Under the pieces are notes generated by a model. That model did not search any database, was not told the origin of the DNA, and saw only the letters and a program-made list of their open reading frames with translations. A stretch of 64,000 bases of DNA from Nannobrachium achirus (Eukaryota; Chordata; Actinopteri; Myctophiformes; Myctophidae): NCBI GenBank assembly GCA_963921795.1, contig OY997658.1:55084476-55148475 (forward strand), given 5' to 3'. Each line of letters begins with the position of its first letter. The stretch's first letter is position 1. The position numbers were made by a program, and so were the translations under genes. Below, one piece after another: positions 1 to 11,509 of the stretch.

Positions 1-212
1 TGTATTTGTTTTCCATTTGGACTTACTGTGTTTTGTTGGTACAGTATGCGTGCGACTAACTAATATTTCTGATAATTCCAATTTGTTTGTTGTTTAATTA
101 GCCGGATTGTGAATGCCCTGCATTTTTCTTTCATCTTTAGAACCACACGTGTGTAACAAAACAGAGTGGTGATCATTTGGTGTGGGTGAAGAGAAGAAAA
201 ACATTTCATTAA

Positions 213-317
213 AGGAGTAGTTCACCCCCAAAGTGACTTTTTTTCTATTGAACTCAAGTCTCCATGGCGTGAGTAATACATTGAAAAAATAAGTCATTTT
301 GGGGGTGAACTACTCCT
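213..317. mobile_element. TTAA-type MITE in left arm of P1
   Basis: A 105-bp element with termini AGGAGTAGTTCACCCCCAAA and its inverse. The left flank is TTAA (209-212); the right flank reads TGAA, a decayed copy. The TTAA target suggests the piggyBac or Kolobok superfamily (inference). Near-perfect inverted termini leave only a short middle. Confidence 0.75.
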
Positions 318-366
318 TGAATGTCAGTTTTGTGGTGTTTTGACTGGACACCCTGAGGATATTGCC

Positions 367-369
<3 letters not shown>

Positions 370-409
<40 letters not shown>

Positions 410-410
410 G
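370..410. repeat. (AGAC)n microsatellite
   Basis: About ten AGAC units. The mirror copy in the other P1 arm is longer, so the two arms have diverged in repeat length. Confidence 0.9.
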
Positions 411-534
411 AATTGTAGGCCTTGCATTTATTTGACTTGGTTCCAACAGATGGCGAAAATAGCTAATCTTCAAGCTCACAATGCCTCACTGTTTGGACAA
501 AGAGTTGAGGCGTTACATTTTGTAAAACACGGCC

Positions 535-615
535 TTGTGAAAATAGCAGATCTACATGCTCACAACACCTCACAACGCAGGGCGGCGTGAGCATGTAGAT
601 CTGATATTTTCACAA
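535..615. repeat. GATCTAC hairpin module, P1 left arm
   Basis: Self-complementary 81-bp segment: TTGTGAAAATAGCAGATCTA ... TAGATCTGATATTTTCACAA, with a GC-rich tip. A partial copy lies just upstream at about 466-498. This is one copy of the dispersed hairpin described in the findings. Confidence 0.85.
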
Positions 616-765
616 TTTCTGCCCCTAATATTTAATTTATCATTTTAAAAGTATTAAAAAGTCCTTAAATTGTCTCTTTAGAAATGTGCAGATAGCCTCT
701 GTATACTGTTGAGTGGAAAAACAATGTTTCACATTAAGCTAAACATTTGGGACCACCCAAGATCA

Positions 766-873
766 TTTGGAGACCCCTCTAGGGGTCCCATAGTTGAACC
801 ACTGACTTATAAGGGGAGTATGGAGACCCCTCTAGGGGTCCCATAGTTGAACCACTGACTTATAAGGGGAGTA
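766..873. repeat. Tandem duplication of a ~54-bp unit
   Basis: Two adjacent copies of a unit containing GGAGACCCCTCTAGGGGTCC and TTGAACCACTGACTTATAAG. The mirror pair is at about 3410-3517. The unit resembles the terminal part of the dispersed repeat that ends in GGTTGAGAACCACTG elsewhere (for example 49538-49553). Confidence 0.75.
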
Positions 874-1299
874 TATGAGGCTGGATCCGTCTGGAACACT
901 GCACTAGGCTCTCGCCAGCTCTGTAGCTCTCCACACTTGAACAGTTGTGTCCTTAAATTCAATTATAATAATTAACCCCTGTATATACGGGCAATAGTTT
1001 TACATGACTTTGTGTACACAGCCAATAGTTTTACATGAACATGTTCAGGCTTTAGTACTGTACTGTCTCGTGTAGCCCAACAGAGCCCATCACAGCACAA
1101 CACGGCCCACCAGAGCCCAATACAGCCTACCAGAGCCCAATAGACTCCAGCAAACCTAAGTCCAGCCCAGTCCTGCCCAATAGGAGTATAGACCAGGGAA
1201 GGGGGGTAGTTAGATGACTGCACCAGACTCCACCAGGCTTCTCCATGCTCCAGCCAGCTCTGTAGATCCTGTGTACACGGCACTCCTAACTCGAAAGGT

Positions 1300-1760
1300 C
1301 AAGGAAAAGGGTCGTTTTAGGCGTCAAAACAGGCCCTTTGTCCTTAAAATGAATAAAAAAATCAAATAAATATGTTTTGTTTCAGGCAGGACACACGTTT
1401 CATATTTGAAGCATGCCCGATCTGATGGAATGGGTTTCGTGTCTCTCCGACACTTTGAACCCTTTACGATTGCGAAAAAGACACCGAAACCCGGATTTTT
1501 GTCCTTAAAATCAATAAAAAAATCTAAAAAAATCTGTTTGTTTTACGCAGGAAACACTTTTCATATTTGAAGGATGCCTGATCCGATGGAATGGGTTTCG
1601 TGTCTCTCCGACACTTTGAACCCTTTATGATTGCGAAAAAGACACGAAATTTGCACGCCACCAACACGATTACACATTCTTTCGGATAAAAGACACTTAT
1701 TCTGACTTACTTTTTGACGCTGAATCCAACAAACCCGGTCTCGTGTCTCTACGACACTCC
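1300..1760. repeat. Diverged tandem repeat in P1
   Basis: Two units of roughly 180 bp share GATGGAATGGGTTTCGTGTC, CTCCGACACTTTGAACCC and TTGCGAAAAAGACAC, with TTTGTCCTTAAAAT between them. The segment is absent from the right arm, so it belongs to the asymmetric left part of P1. No coding potential is seen. Confidence 0.6.
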
Positions 1761-2164
1761 TAACTCGAAAGGTCAAGGAAAAAGCCACTGTGTACACAGG
1801 CAATAGTTTTACATGACTTTGTGTACACGGCCAATAGTTTTACATGAACATGTCTAGGCTTTAGTACTGTACTGCCTCGTATAGCCCAACAGAGCCCAGC
1901 ACAGAACAGCACAGCCCACCAGAGCCCAATACAGCCCCCCAGAGCCCAACAGAGTCCAGCAAACCTAAGTCCAGCCCAGTCCTGCCGAGTAGGAGTATAG
2001 ACCGGGGAAAGGGGGTAGTTAGATGACTCCACCAGGCCATTACTGTTCAGATCTGGCTTGAATAGGCCAGACCAGGGTAGACAGGACTGCACCAGACTCC
2101 ACCAGGCTGCTCCAGCCAGCTCTGTAGATCCTTGCACATGCGATTAACCACTGTGTACACGGGC

Positions 2165-2925
2165 ATTAGTTTTAAGTTTTACATGAACCCTCAGAGGGAC
2201 ACTGTGGGCTTATCAAGTGGTCCATGGCCGGTTCTCAAAGTGAGGTCGGGGGGCCCACAGTGTCCCTCTGAGGGGACACGGCACAGACCGTGTACACGAA
2301 GGGCAGGAGCAAGTGTTCAAGTCCCATAGAATCTATGGGAAATGTACACAGGCATGTACAAAGTCACCAGTAGTTTTACATGAACCCTCAGAGGGACACT
2401 GTGGGCTTATCAAGTGGTCCATGGTCGGTTCTCAAAGTGAGGTCGGGGACCCTCAGAGGGACACTGTGAGCTTATCAAGTGGTCCATGGTCGGTCCTCAA
2501 AGTGAGGTCGGGGGACCCTCAGAGGGACACTGTGGGCTTATCAAGTGGTCCATGGTCGGTTCTCAAAGTGAGGTCGGGGGCCCACAGTGTCCCTCTGAGG
2601 GGACACGGCACAGACCGTGTACACGAAGGGCAGGAGCAAGTGTTCAAGTCCCATAGAATCTATGGGAAATGTACACAGGCGTGTTCAAAGTCACCAGTAG
2701 TTTTACATGAACCCTCAGAGGGACACTGTGGGCTTACGGTCGGTTCTCAAAGTGAGGTCGGGGGACCCTCAGAGGGACACTGTGGGCTTATCAAGTGGTC
2801 CATGGCCGGTTCTCAAAGTGAGGTCGGTGGGCCCACAATGTCCCTCTGAGGGGACACGGCACAGATTGTGTACACGAAGGGCAGGAGCAAGTGTTCAAGT
2901 CCCATAGAATCTATGGGAAATGTAC
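2165..2925. repeat. Minisatellite in the loop of P1
   Basis: Several copies of a ~66-bp unit (CCCTCAGAGGGACACTGTGG ... GTTCTCAAAGTGAGGTCGGG) alternate with a longer unit carrying CCCACAGTGTCCCTCTGAGG and ATAGAATCTATGGGAAATGT. The two units contain mutually inverted segments (GGGACACTGTGGG against CCCACAGTGTCCC), so the array can itself fold. Confidence 0.8.
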
Positions 2926-3647
2926 ACAGGCGTTTACAAAGTCTCTGAGTGTCCCACCAGGCTGGAGCAGCCTGGTGTTGTCTGGTGCAGTCCTGTCTAC
3001 CCTAGTCTGGCCTATTCAAGCCAGATCTGGACAGTAATGGCCTGGTGGAGTCATCTAACTACCCCCTTTCCCCGGTCTATACTCCTACTCGGCTGGGCTG
3101 GACTTAGGTTTGCTGGACTCTGTTGGGCTCTGGGGGGCTGTATTGGGCTCTGGTGGGCTGTGCTGTTCTGTGCTGGGCTCTGTTGGGCTATACGAGGCAG
3201 TACAGTACTAAAGCCTAGACATGTTCATGTAAAACTATTGGCTGTGTACACAAAGTCATGTAAAACTATTGCCCGTATATACAGGGGTTAATTATTATAA
3301 TTGAATTTAAGGACACAACTGTTCAAGTGTGGAGAGCTACAGAGCTGGCGAGAGCCTAGTGCAGTGTTCCAGATGGATCCAGCCTCATATACTCCCCTTA
3401 TAAGTCAGTGGTTCAACTATGGGACCCCTAGAGGGGTCTCCATACTCCCCTTATAAGTCAGTGGTTCAACTATGGGACCCCTAGAGGGGTCTCCAAATGA
3501 TCTTGGGTGGTCCCAAATGTTTAGCTTAATGTGAAACATTGTTTTTCCACTCAACAGTATACAGAGGCTATCTGCACATTTCTAAAGAGACAATTTAAGG
3601 ACTTTTTAATACTTTTAAAATGATAAATTAAATATTAGGGGCAGAAA

Positions 3648-3728
3648 TTGTGAAAATATCAGATCTACATGCTCACGCCGCCCTGCGTTGTGAGGTGTTG
3701 TGAGCATGTAGATCTGCTATTTTCACAA
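3648..3728. repeat. GATCTAC hairpin module, P1 right arm
   Basis: Mirror image of the copy at 535-615 with the same GC-rich tip, as expected from its position in the opposite arm. A partial copy follows at about 3785-3815. Confidence 0.85.
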
Positions 3729-3853
3729 GGCCGTGTTTTACAAAATGTAACGCCTCAACTCTTTGTCCAAACAGTGAGGCATTGTGAGCTTGAAGATTAG
3801 CTATTTTCGCCATCTGTTGGAACCATGTCAAATAAATGCAAGGCCTACAATTC

Positions 3854-3855
<2 letters not shown>

Positions 3856-3914
<59 letters not shown>
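3856..3914. repeat. (CTGT)n microsatellite
   Basis: Mirror copy of the (AGAC)n tract at 370-410, but several units longer. Confidence 0.9.
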
Positions 3915-3916
<2 letters not shown>

Positions 3917-3965
3917 GGCAATATGTTCAGGGTGTCCAGTCAAAACACCACAAAACTGACATTCA

Positions 3966-4070
3966 AGGAGTAGTTCACCCCCAAAATGACGTATTTTTTC
4001 AATGTATTACTCACGCCATGGAGACTTGAGTTCAATAGAAAAAAAGTCACTTTGGGGGTGAACTACTCCT
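3966..4070. mobile_element. TTAA-type MITE in right arm of P1
   Basis: Mirror copy of the MITE at 213-317. Its outer flank is an intact TTAA (4071-4074), which supports the target assignment. Confidence 0.75.
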
Positions 4071-4282
4071 TTAATGAAATGTTTTTCTTCTCTTCACCCA
4101 CACCAAATGATCACCACTCTGTTTTGTTACACACGTGTGGTTCTAAAGATGAAAGAAAAATGCAGGGCATTCACAATCCGGCTAATTAAACAACAAACAA
4201 ATTGGAATTATCAGAAATATTAGTTAGTCGCACGCATACTGTACCAACAAAACACAGTAAGTCCAAATGGAAAACAAATACA

Positions 4283-4793
<511 letters not shown>

Positions 4794-4849
4794 CAACTGA
4801 CTTTTATGTAAACCATACTATATGGACAGTTTGTTCTGCATGTCACTAT

Positions 4850-4950
4850 GCTGGAAAGTGTCCTAATCGGGAGATAAGCCCTGGGGGTCCCTGGAGGGGT
4901 GGAGGTTGTGGATTGGCAGGCAAGGAGTGTGTGTGCAAAGTTTGGCATTG
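4850..4950. repeat. Fragment of the GCGACC-family repeat
   Basis: Contains TCCTAATCGGGAGATAAGCC and GGCAAGGAGTGTGTGTGCAA, both shared with the longer copies at 31386-31736, 46762-47462, 52821-53650 and 55503-55747. Confidence 0.7.
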
Positions 4951-4980
4951 AGTAATATGCTGGCTGTGTACACATGTTCA

Positions 4981-5157
4981 CAGCGGCGTCAGTTCAGGAA
5001 AGGTTAAGGTATGGCAACATGACTGGTGTCTTGCAAGACACCAATCATGTTGCCATACCTTAGCAACAGGCACGATGAAAAGTACATTTAATTATTTCCC
5101 CCCTGTAGCCAAGGTATGGCAGCTGCCATAGCTTGCCATACCCAATTGACGCCCCTG
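4981..5157. mobile_element. hAT-type MITE (GGCGTCA family), short copy
   Basis: Termini CAGCGGCGTCA and TGACGCCCCTG, flanked by a perfect 8-bp duplication CATGTTCA (4973-4980 and 5158-5165). Termini and 8-bp TSD fit hAT. The 177-bp interior includes a small hairpin (AAGGTATGGCAACATGA against its inverse). It is the same family as 9297-9865 but shorter. Confidence 0.92.
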
Positions 5158-5538
5158 CATGTTCACCTCCAGTAGGTTGGGAAAGTAGCCTGCCACCCTG
5201 TGGAAATAGGCTTGAACTGCAAGATAGGACCCTAAAACAAATAAAATGGAATAAAAAAGCATCCGTAAGACGGATGGGCGAACAAGTGGTGTCCATACGT
5301 AGATGGGGTCCCAGAGGACATGTAGAGCCCACCCCCTTATTTTTCACGCCCCCAGGGAACACACAGCGGGGTTTGGAAATTTGTCGTGTACACCAGCCCT
5401 AGGACCTCGGCTTCGTGGACCGATTTAACGATAGGGGTAATAATAATAATGCATTTTATTTATAACACTTTACATTCATGATAATCTCAAAGTGCTACAG
5501 GGTTAAAAGTAAGGCATAAAAACAGCATGTAGGCAGAC

Positions 5539-5991
5539 TGTCAGGACTACAGCCTGAGGTTTAGGTTCCGGGCCTGTTTTTGAGTGTGATTTTGCCTTGT
5601 GCTTTCTGCCCTGACTAATTGTCATCTCTTGTCATTTTAGTGCCGTCACTCCCACTCATCTGCTTGGAGGTTCACACCTGCACTCCATTCATGTGTCACA
5701 CTCGGCCCTACTTAAACCCAGTTTGTCCCTTGTTCTGGTTGCCAGATTATATCCTGCAGTTCGTGTGTCCTCAGCTCCCCAGTCCCCATTGCCACCTGTT
5801 TGCTTTTGTTCCTCTTCTGACCATTTGCATGGATTTTTGACTATCCTTTTTGCCTGCTGGATTTGGATTGTTTGCCAGGGTTTTTGTTATTCTGTTCATG
5901 GACTATTTCTACCTGCTTTGAGCTATTAAAACCCTGTTTAACCTTGAACCTGTGTCCGTCCGCTTTTGGGTCCAGAATCTACATCCTGACA
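5539..5991. mobile_element. Solo LTR of an LTR retrotransposon
   Basis: The 453-bp segment begins TGTCAGGA and ends TCCTGACA, giving the TG...CA termini of an LTR. It is flanked by a perfect 5-bp duplication CAGAC (5534-5538 and 5992-5996). No internal gag-pol region or second LTR is present, so this is a recombined solo LTR. The T-rich 3' part with ATTAAAACC resembles fish Ty3/Gypsy LTRs, but the family is an inference. Confidence 0.92.
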
Positions 5992-6244
5992 CAGACAATC
6001 AATTTGTTATACTAAAACGGGTCAAGTTTAAAACTAAGCAACACAGGGGAAGAACAATACAAAGACAAGGCCCAGTAATAATTAAGAAAACACTTTGTTA
6101 AAAAAAGGTAGGTTTTAGTAGGTTTTTAAAAACATCAGTGGACTGTGGCGCTCTCAAGTGTTTGGGGAAGGCAGACTTGTGGCTGTAAAGCTGAAAGCCT
6201 GGTCTCCCATGGTGCAGAAGTTGGTGTCGGGGATGAGGAGAAGG

Positions 6245-6595
6245 TTAGTGTTGGAGGAGCGGAGGCTTCGAGTGGCTGGTTTTGGTTTTAAAAGTTCTTT
6301 GAGGTAGGGGGGTGCATTTCCATAGATGCACTGGTGTGTGAGGAGGGCAATCTTTCTTGTATTGGGTCCTGAAGGCGATGGGGAGCCAGTGAAGTGAACG
6401 GAGGATGGGTGTAATATGGTCGTATTTTCGCACTCGCATCAGAATCCTGGCAGCGATGTTTTGTATATATTGGAGCCTTTGGAGGCTCTTGCTGGGGATC
6501 CCTATGAGTAGGGCATTACAGTAATCCAGCCTGGAAGAGACGAAGGCGTGGACGAGTTGCATCTGGCAGTGAGATTGGATCAATAGTAATATCAC
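6245..6595 (-). pseudogene. LINE ORF2 reverse-transcriptase C-terminal fragment
   Basis: The minus-strand reading contains SSRLDYCNALLIGIP, QNIAARIL and HITPILRSLHWLPI. These are the hallmark residues of the C-terminal part of CR1/L2-clade ORF2, after the polymerase palm. Downstream residues drift out of frame, though traces such as MGDQAFSF remain in another frame. It is a dead 5'-truncated copy; no start or promoter is preserved. Confidence 0.8.
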
Positions 6596-6600
6596 TGCGT

Positions 6601-7839
6601 GGTATTAATTATTCTCTGGAATCTCTGTGTGGATTTCCAAGGGGTGAAAAATGTCTCTCGTGATCTGAATTGTGTCTACAGTACACAGACCCTATTCCTC
6701 TCCCGTGTATCTACAACAGTCAAGAGAGAGTAGGCTGCAGTATGGCTGGCGGTAGCGACATGATAGATGTCAGTTACGGTACTTATGTTTTTAATGGCTA
6801 CCACGTCTTTATACTGAGAAAGCAGCCAGCACACAATAAATGTCCTTTTCACATTGTTTTATCTCTGCGGACAGAGCAACATGCGTTTCTCTGTCAGTAA
6901 ATACAACTACTGTATGTGAAAAGGACATTTATTGTGTGCTGGCTCATGATCTTGTTAAGCCGTGCACCTTGAGTGTTTTGCGGGCATTCTGCTTTGCAGT
7001 GCTTTCTCTTACCACATATCTTTACCCTCTGTCCATTATAGTCAATTACCGGGATCTAATTTTGAGCATTTTGGTAATGGAAAAGCAGTGGTAGGAGCAA
7101 CCGCCAAAAGGACACCCTTCGGCACCTTCCCCCGTCGGTTTGCAGCCCTCACGGCCCACAGAGTGGTATCTCTGGAGCAGCGAAGGGCGGCTCGATAAGA
7201 GAGGAGCAGGGATCACGAGGCCGTAAAGAGATCGGGGACGTGGAGCATATTGGGGGTTGCATGTCAGCGGGGGGGGGGGCGGTGTGGGTTTGCAGGCGTG
7301 TAAATGACATAAATTCCGCGCTCCAGTCAACATGCGATAACAGGGTTATACTGAGGGAAATAAAAAAACCTGGGGTGTGGGAGAGCCACAAGAATAAAGA
7401 TAATTATTTTTGATAAGGTGCGAATGGGGAAAGGGTAAAGTGATAAGCGCTGGCAGGTTGACTGAGCACTGTTGACACTGATATTCTCCTGCAGAGCCTC
7501 ATAGTTTACTGCCTTGACTTTGGGGGGAAATGGCTCGGCTGAAGCCATGCTTTTGCAGTTGTCACAAGTAGGCTATATACAGTATGGCCACGAGTGGAGT
7601 CTAGTTTGTAAATGGATACAGTATTAATAGAATACTCTATTGCCATGTTATTGTACAACTAAATTGAAGGTGCATGGCCATTTGGGCGTTGTTAACAATA
7701 CATTGCAGGGCTTTCTTGTCTCTGAAGGAGCAGCTGGCATACATGTTGAAAACTGTGAATATTCTATTTTATGTTTATGCAAAACAAGAACATTGGAATT
7801 AATTTCTACTGCTAAATATCTAAATTGTAAGTGTTTTGC

Positions 7840-7841
<2 letters not shown>
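6601..7841. other. No gene recognised
   Basis: Apart from the inverted repeat at 6824-6944 and a poly-G run near 7270, this 1.2-kb stretch shows no coding region or transposon termini that I can support. Confidence 0.5.
6824..6944. repeat. 121-bp inverted repeat (MITE-like hairpin)
   Basis: Perfect 31-bp arms (AGCCAGCACACAATAAATGT ... and its inverse) separated by 59 bp. No clear target duplication is visible. It may be a short MITE or a foldback remnant. Part of the loop resembles the repeat around 50565-50640 (CCTTTTCACAT...GTTTTAT). Confidence 0.7.

Positions 7842-7902
<61 letters not shown>
7842..7902. repeat. (AC)n microsatellite
   Basis: About 30 AC units. Long His/Thr and Cys/Val frames here are repeat artefacts. 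Confidence 0.95.
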
Positions 7903-7908
<6 letters not shown>

Positions 7909-8056
7909 CACAGAAAATTATCTGCCGGCTTTTCCCAGATCCACTGAGCGTAACAACAGCCGATAAAGCTTCCATCCCTGATGGTCAGCATTAGCAACAA
8001 CAACATTAACGTTATGAAGCTGTCTCTCAGGAGTGGAAGTGCCTTCGCTCGCTCCT

Positions 8057-8058
<2 letters not shown>

Positions 8059-8143
<85 letters not shown>

Positions 8144-8144
8144 G
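8059..8144. repeat. (CT)n microsatellite
   Basis: About 43 CT units with one interruption (CTTTCT). Confidence 0.95.
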
Positions 8145-9296
8145 ACACTTTTAGTACCATCCAGTTGTACACTGAGGCATGTTGTTGTGACAGGCTCCAT
8201 TTTTCATAATTCTCCAGTTTGATTACAGCCGAGCCATGATTGATGAGGCCAAGTGTTTGACTGTGACGCGTGTGTCAGGCTAGGCCGGGTCTGTATAGAT
8301 GGTACCTGCAGGAAGTGGAAGTGGTGGAAAAGTACAGTATACTTTATCTCTATAGTCCCGCCAGTCCTGCACTCTCCTGTTGAGCTAACTCGTTAAAACC
8401 GGGAAAGCATCTGTCATTTTAGATTTGATCTATTTCTTTTCAACGCAAATCTTTTCTTTTGCTGGTCCCTGACATGAAAAGCTTTGTGAACCACAGCTCA
8501 ACTAAAACCCCAGACCAGCCGTTTCGCAACCTTTTTTCTGGATCAGGCCCCACTTGAAAATGTGAAATGTGAAAATGTGACCTCCTTTGGCGCTTTGTAT
8601 TTGAGGGCCCACTTGCCAGCCCACAAGTGGTTCGAGGGCCACTGGTTGGGAATCAATGTAGTATGACGTCAAAATACGCAATGTTCCATTATGTGGAAAA
8701 TCCACTAGATATTGAAAACAATATAGGATATATACTGCTATACATAATATATGTGATGACACATGAACAGCAGCATGCTGCAAAGATTTTGTCCATCTGT
8801 CCAAGTCAATTGACCTTGTATACAGTCTCTAAGGATGTAGAGTTAAGCACATACCCAATTACCCATCAACACTGCTGCAATGTAACAAATGCCAATATTT
8901 TCCAAATTAATTCAGCTTATATACCTGTACATATGCTATCTGTGAAAATTATCATGAGGTGTATATCTTTTTCTTTTCTCTTCCTTCAAATGTATTTTCT
9001 TCTTTTGAAATCTGAGACAAAATACAATATCTTTAAATAACGCCTGCCTGTGGAAAATGATTGACACAAACCATCACCTGCTGAAACTATCCAGCTTGTG
9101 TGGTGGTGGATAGTGCAGTGAACAGTCCACTGTCCTTGTCTTTTCTTCCCGGTGAAGCAGGCAGCAAGACAGATGAGACGGAGACAACATCCAGAAGTGC
9201 TCTGGCGGGAATTTATCCTGGGTAAGCAAAAGCACATGTGTTACGATATGTCTCTGTCTCTCTCCTCTCCAGCCACATTTGTCTCTCTGTCTCTCC
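8145..9296. other. No gene recognised; one degraded dispersed repeat
   Basis: Around 8505-8650 there is a degraded copy of a dispersed repeat with a GGGCCACTGGTTGGGAATCA end, similar to the ...GAGAACCACTG repeat. Nothing else can be supported. Confidence 0.45.
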
Positions 9297-9865
9297 CAGT
9301 GGCGTCAGTTCAGCAAAAGCTATAGGGTATGGCAAAGATGGGAGTCCTCATGGAAAAGATGCATTACATTTTGTATCACACTAACAGTTCTATTGTGAAA
9401 ATAGCAGATCTACATGCTCACAACGCCTCGCAGCGCGAGGTGTTGTGGGCATGTAGATCGGCTATTTTCACGATGTCTAAAAAAAACAAGTTTTGTCAGT
9501 TTTTTACACAGGTTTCTACGGTTTCTTGGGCTGGATATGGCAGCCTGGAACGGTTGTTCAAGTACAGCTAAACTTGGCATGTTAGTAAACGTGCCACAAT
9601 TAATAATAAAATGCATTGCACCCGTGCAGCTGACCTGCGGAACCTGGGAATATACCATTCTGTCAAGATGGGGAGAATACAAGTGTGGAGAATATAATTA
9701 TAATAGCTTGTTAAAGTGATCATGTTGTAACATTTTGCATTTGTAGTTATTTTACTGTAATTTAACAACATATTTACATATTTACAAGTAACTTTTATTT
9801 TCCCCCTGGCCTGGACACAGGGTATGGCAGATGCATACCCCAGCCATACCCAATTGACGCCCCTG
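9297..9865. mobile_element. hAT-type non-autonomous element (GGCGTCA family)
   Basis: Starts CAGTGGCGTCAGTTCAGC and ends CATACCCAATTGACGCCCCTG-like (last 11 bases TGACGCCCCTG), with a perfect 8-bp TSD GTCTCTCC (9289-9296 and 9866-9873). The 569-bp interior has no transposase. It carries a GATCTAC hairpin at 9393-9472 that is absent from the shorter relative at 4981-5157. Confidence 0.93.
9393..9472. repeat. GATCTAC hairpin module inside hAT MITE
   Basis: TTGTGAAAATAGCAGATCTA ... TAGATCGGCTATTTTCACGA, with a near-perfect stem of about 35 bp and tip CGCAGCGCG. It lies in the left third of the hAT MITE. Confidence 0.9.
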
Positions 9866-10250
9866 GTCTCTCCGCTCCAGCCACATCTGTCTCTCGGTCT
9901 CTCCTCCCCGGCCACGTCTTTCTATCTGTCTCGCTTCTCCAGACACATTTCCTTCAGCATCCCAGACTGCTACAGATGCTGTCTCGGCATCTGACACATT
10001 TTGTCCATTTGAACAAGCTACAAGCTCACAATGCGTCACAATGCAACACATTGTGCACTTATGTAGATCTGCTATTTTCAAAAGATTTGTATACATTTGA
10101 AAACTTGAAATGAGTACTTTAACTTTTGGTACTTTAAGTAGTATTTGCTAAGTAGTTTTTACTCAAGTACATTTTGAATTTAGGACCTTTACTTGTAACA
10201 GAGTATTTCTATATTGCAGTAGGCCTATATGCCTACTTTTTCCACCACTG
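9866..10250. mobile_element. Truncated hAT-like GTAC repeat with hairpin
   Basis: From about 10085 the sequence TTTTACTCAAGTACATTTTG runs to a terminus CTTTTTCCACCACTG near 10248. This matches the CAGYGGTGGAAAAA end of 53882-54370 in inverse orientation. A GATCTAC hairpin precedes it at about 10015-10080. The opposite terminus is not recognisable. Confidence 0.6.
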
Positions 10251-11214
10251 CCCAATCCTACCTTGTACCTCCTGTTTGGTAAATAAATGTGTTGAATTTA
10301 AGCTGCTCAGCCTCAGACGTATGCATCGGGTCTTTCCACTGTATATGTGACAGCACAGGGTTTCACAGACGGGGGCCTTAACCAGCAGCACTATCTGCTG
10401 GACACAAAATAAGCTTGGTAGAACCAAGATAACGGGGCTCTTTGCAGCGCACCCTATATCCCCACAACAAGCCAGCATCATGTGAGAGGAGAATCGGGTG
10501 GAAAGAGGAGATGGAAGGAAGGATGGAATTGAAGGAAGTAAATGACTTTACTCCAAGCCAGGCCCTGTTGATACCACAACTATAAATCACTGACATTTTC
10601 TAACCAACCCCAACACCCCCACCCACACACAAGCACACGCACACACCTCCACGGCACCCGCAATTTGCCCTCCCTATCATTCTGCTGAGCTCAGCTTATT
10701 TGTGTGCTGAAAGCCCCCCCCCCCCCCCACACACACACACACCAATGAAATTAGCGAGGCTTGATCACATACTGTAGGCATAATGATTTTTCTAACCCAC
10801 CAGACGGACATACTGGGACGGGGCAATTAAGTTCCACAACCTTCTCGTGATTAATTGGTTTAAGCGTTGAAGGTGATGGTAGCTTGTCATATGAGACCGC
10901 TTAGCCAGCTTAAAACATTTTGAAATACACTGGTGTTGCTGCACTGTAATAGAGGATACTGTGTCTATGCATGCACATCTGACAGCCTGATGACTGAGCA
11001 GGTCAAAAAACGTCATCAAATACCACGACACAGAGACAACAGAGTAAAGTCAACAAATAAAGCTATCAATAAAGGCATCTATCTACTATCTATCTATCAA
11101 CGCATACAGTAGGCTTACAGTACATCGTAAAAGTTGGGTGGAAACCTTGTAGCCTATGTTCAAAACTACTGATGGTGCTGACTATAGTTAATGACTATGG
11201 TACTGACCAGGATG
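10251..11214. other. No gene recognised
   Basis: Contains a poly-C/(AC)n tract at about 10716-10742 and short ATCT repeats near 11080-11100. The last eight bases (CCAGGATG) are the left target-site copy of the hAT transposon at 11215. Confidence 0.5.
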
Positions 11215-11460
11215 CAGTGTTGTATAAAGTACTGGAAACCCATACTTAAGTAAAAGTACCAATATTCCACTTGAAAGTTAATCAAGTAAAAGTAAAAGTC
11301 ACCGATAATATTATTACTTAAGTAAAAGTATGAAAGTAGCTCTCAAAAAATGTACTTAAGTATCAAAAGTACATATAAATGTACTTAAGTATAAAAGTAA
11401 AAGTAAAAAGTACAAGTACAAGTACAAGTAAAAGTACAAAAAAGCTTTTCAAACTGCCTG
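11215..11460. repeat. hAT left terminus and subterminal repeats
   Basis: The terminal inverted repeat is followed by many AAGTAAAAGTA and GTACTTAAGTA motifs. Such clusters are typical transposase-binding regions of hAT elements (family knowledge). The opposite end at 28960-29165 has the matching inverted set. Confidence 0.8.
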
Positions 11461-11509
11461 CAAAAAAATGAAGACCAAGAATTGACAATTCTCAAAGTGT
11501 TTTATTATT

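Larger units (their letters stand above)
1..4282. mobile_element. P1: 4.3-kb palindromic (foldback) element
   Basis: The first bases of the window pair with the reverse complement ending at 4282, and matching points sum to about 4283 across the outer 1 kb. The outer arms (about 1-980 and 3300-4282) are near-identical. The left arm also contains a second same-orientation copy of its inner part (about 980-1265 and 1788-2130); the right arm has one copy (about 2955-3290). The loop holds tandem repeats. No transposase is visible. Because the left end coincides with the window edge, the true terminus and target duplication cannot be seen. It could be a foldback transposon or an inverted segmental duplication. 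Confidence 0.8.
5437..6600 (-). mobile_element. 5'-truncated LINE (L2/CR1-like), minus strand
   Basis: On the minus strand this reads from a reverse-transcriptase C-terminus into a 3' UTR ending in an (ATTATT)n-like tail at about 5437-5450. The copy is interrupted by the solo LTR at 5539-5991. L2-type LINEs typically end in short simple repeats (family knowledge). The 5' part is missing and the frame is damaged. Confidence 0.75.

Noticed and set aside
9866..9960. Tandem CTCTCC/CCACATCTGTCTC units as a gene-like GC block
   Set aside because: Low-complexity continuation of the sequence into which the hAT MITE inserted; no coding sense.
10441..10600. Short open frames as possible host exons
   Set aside because: No splice context, codon bias or recognisable motif.
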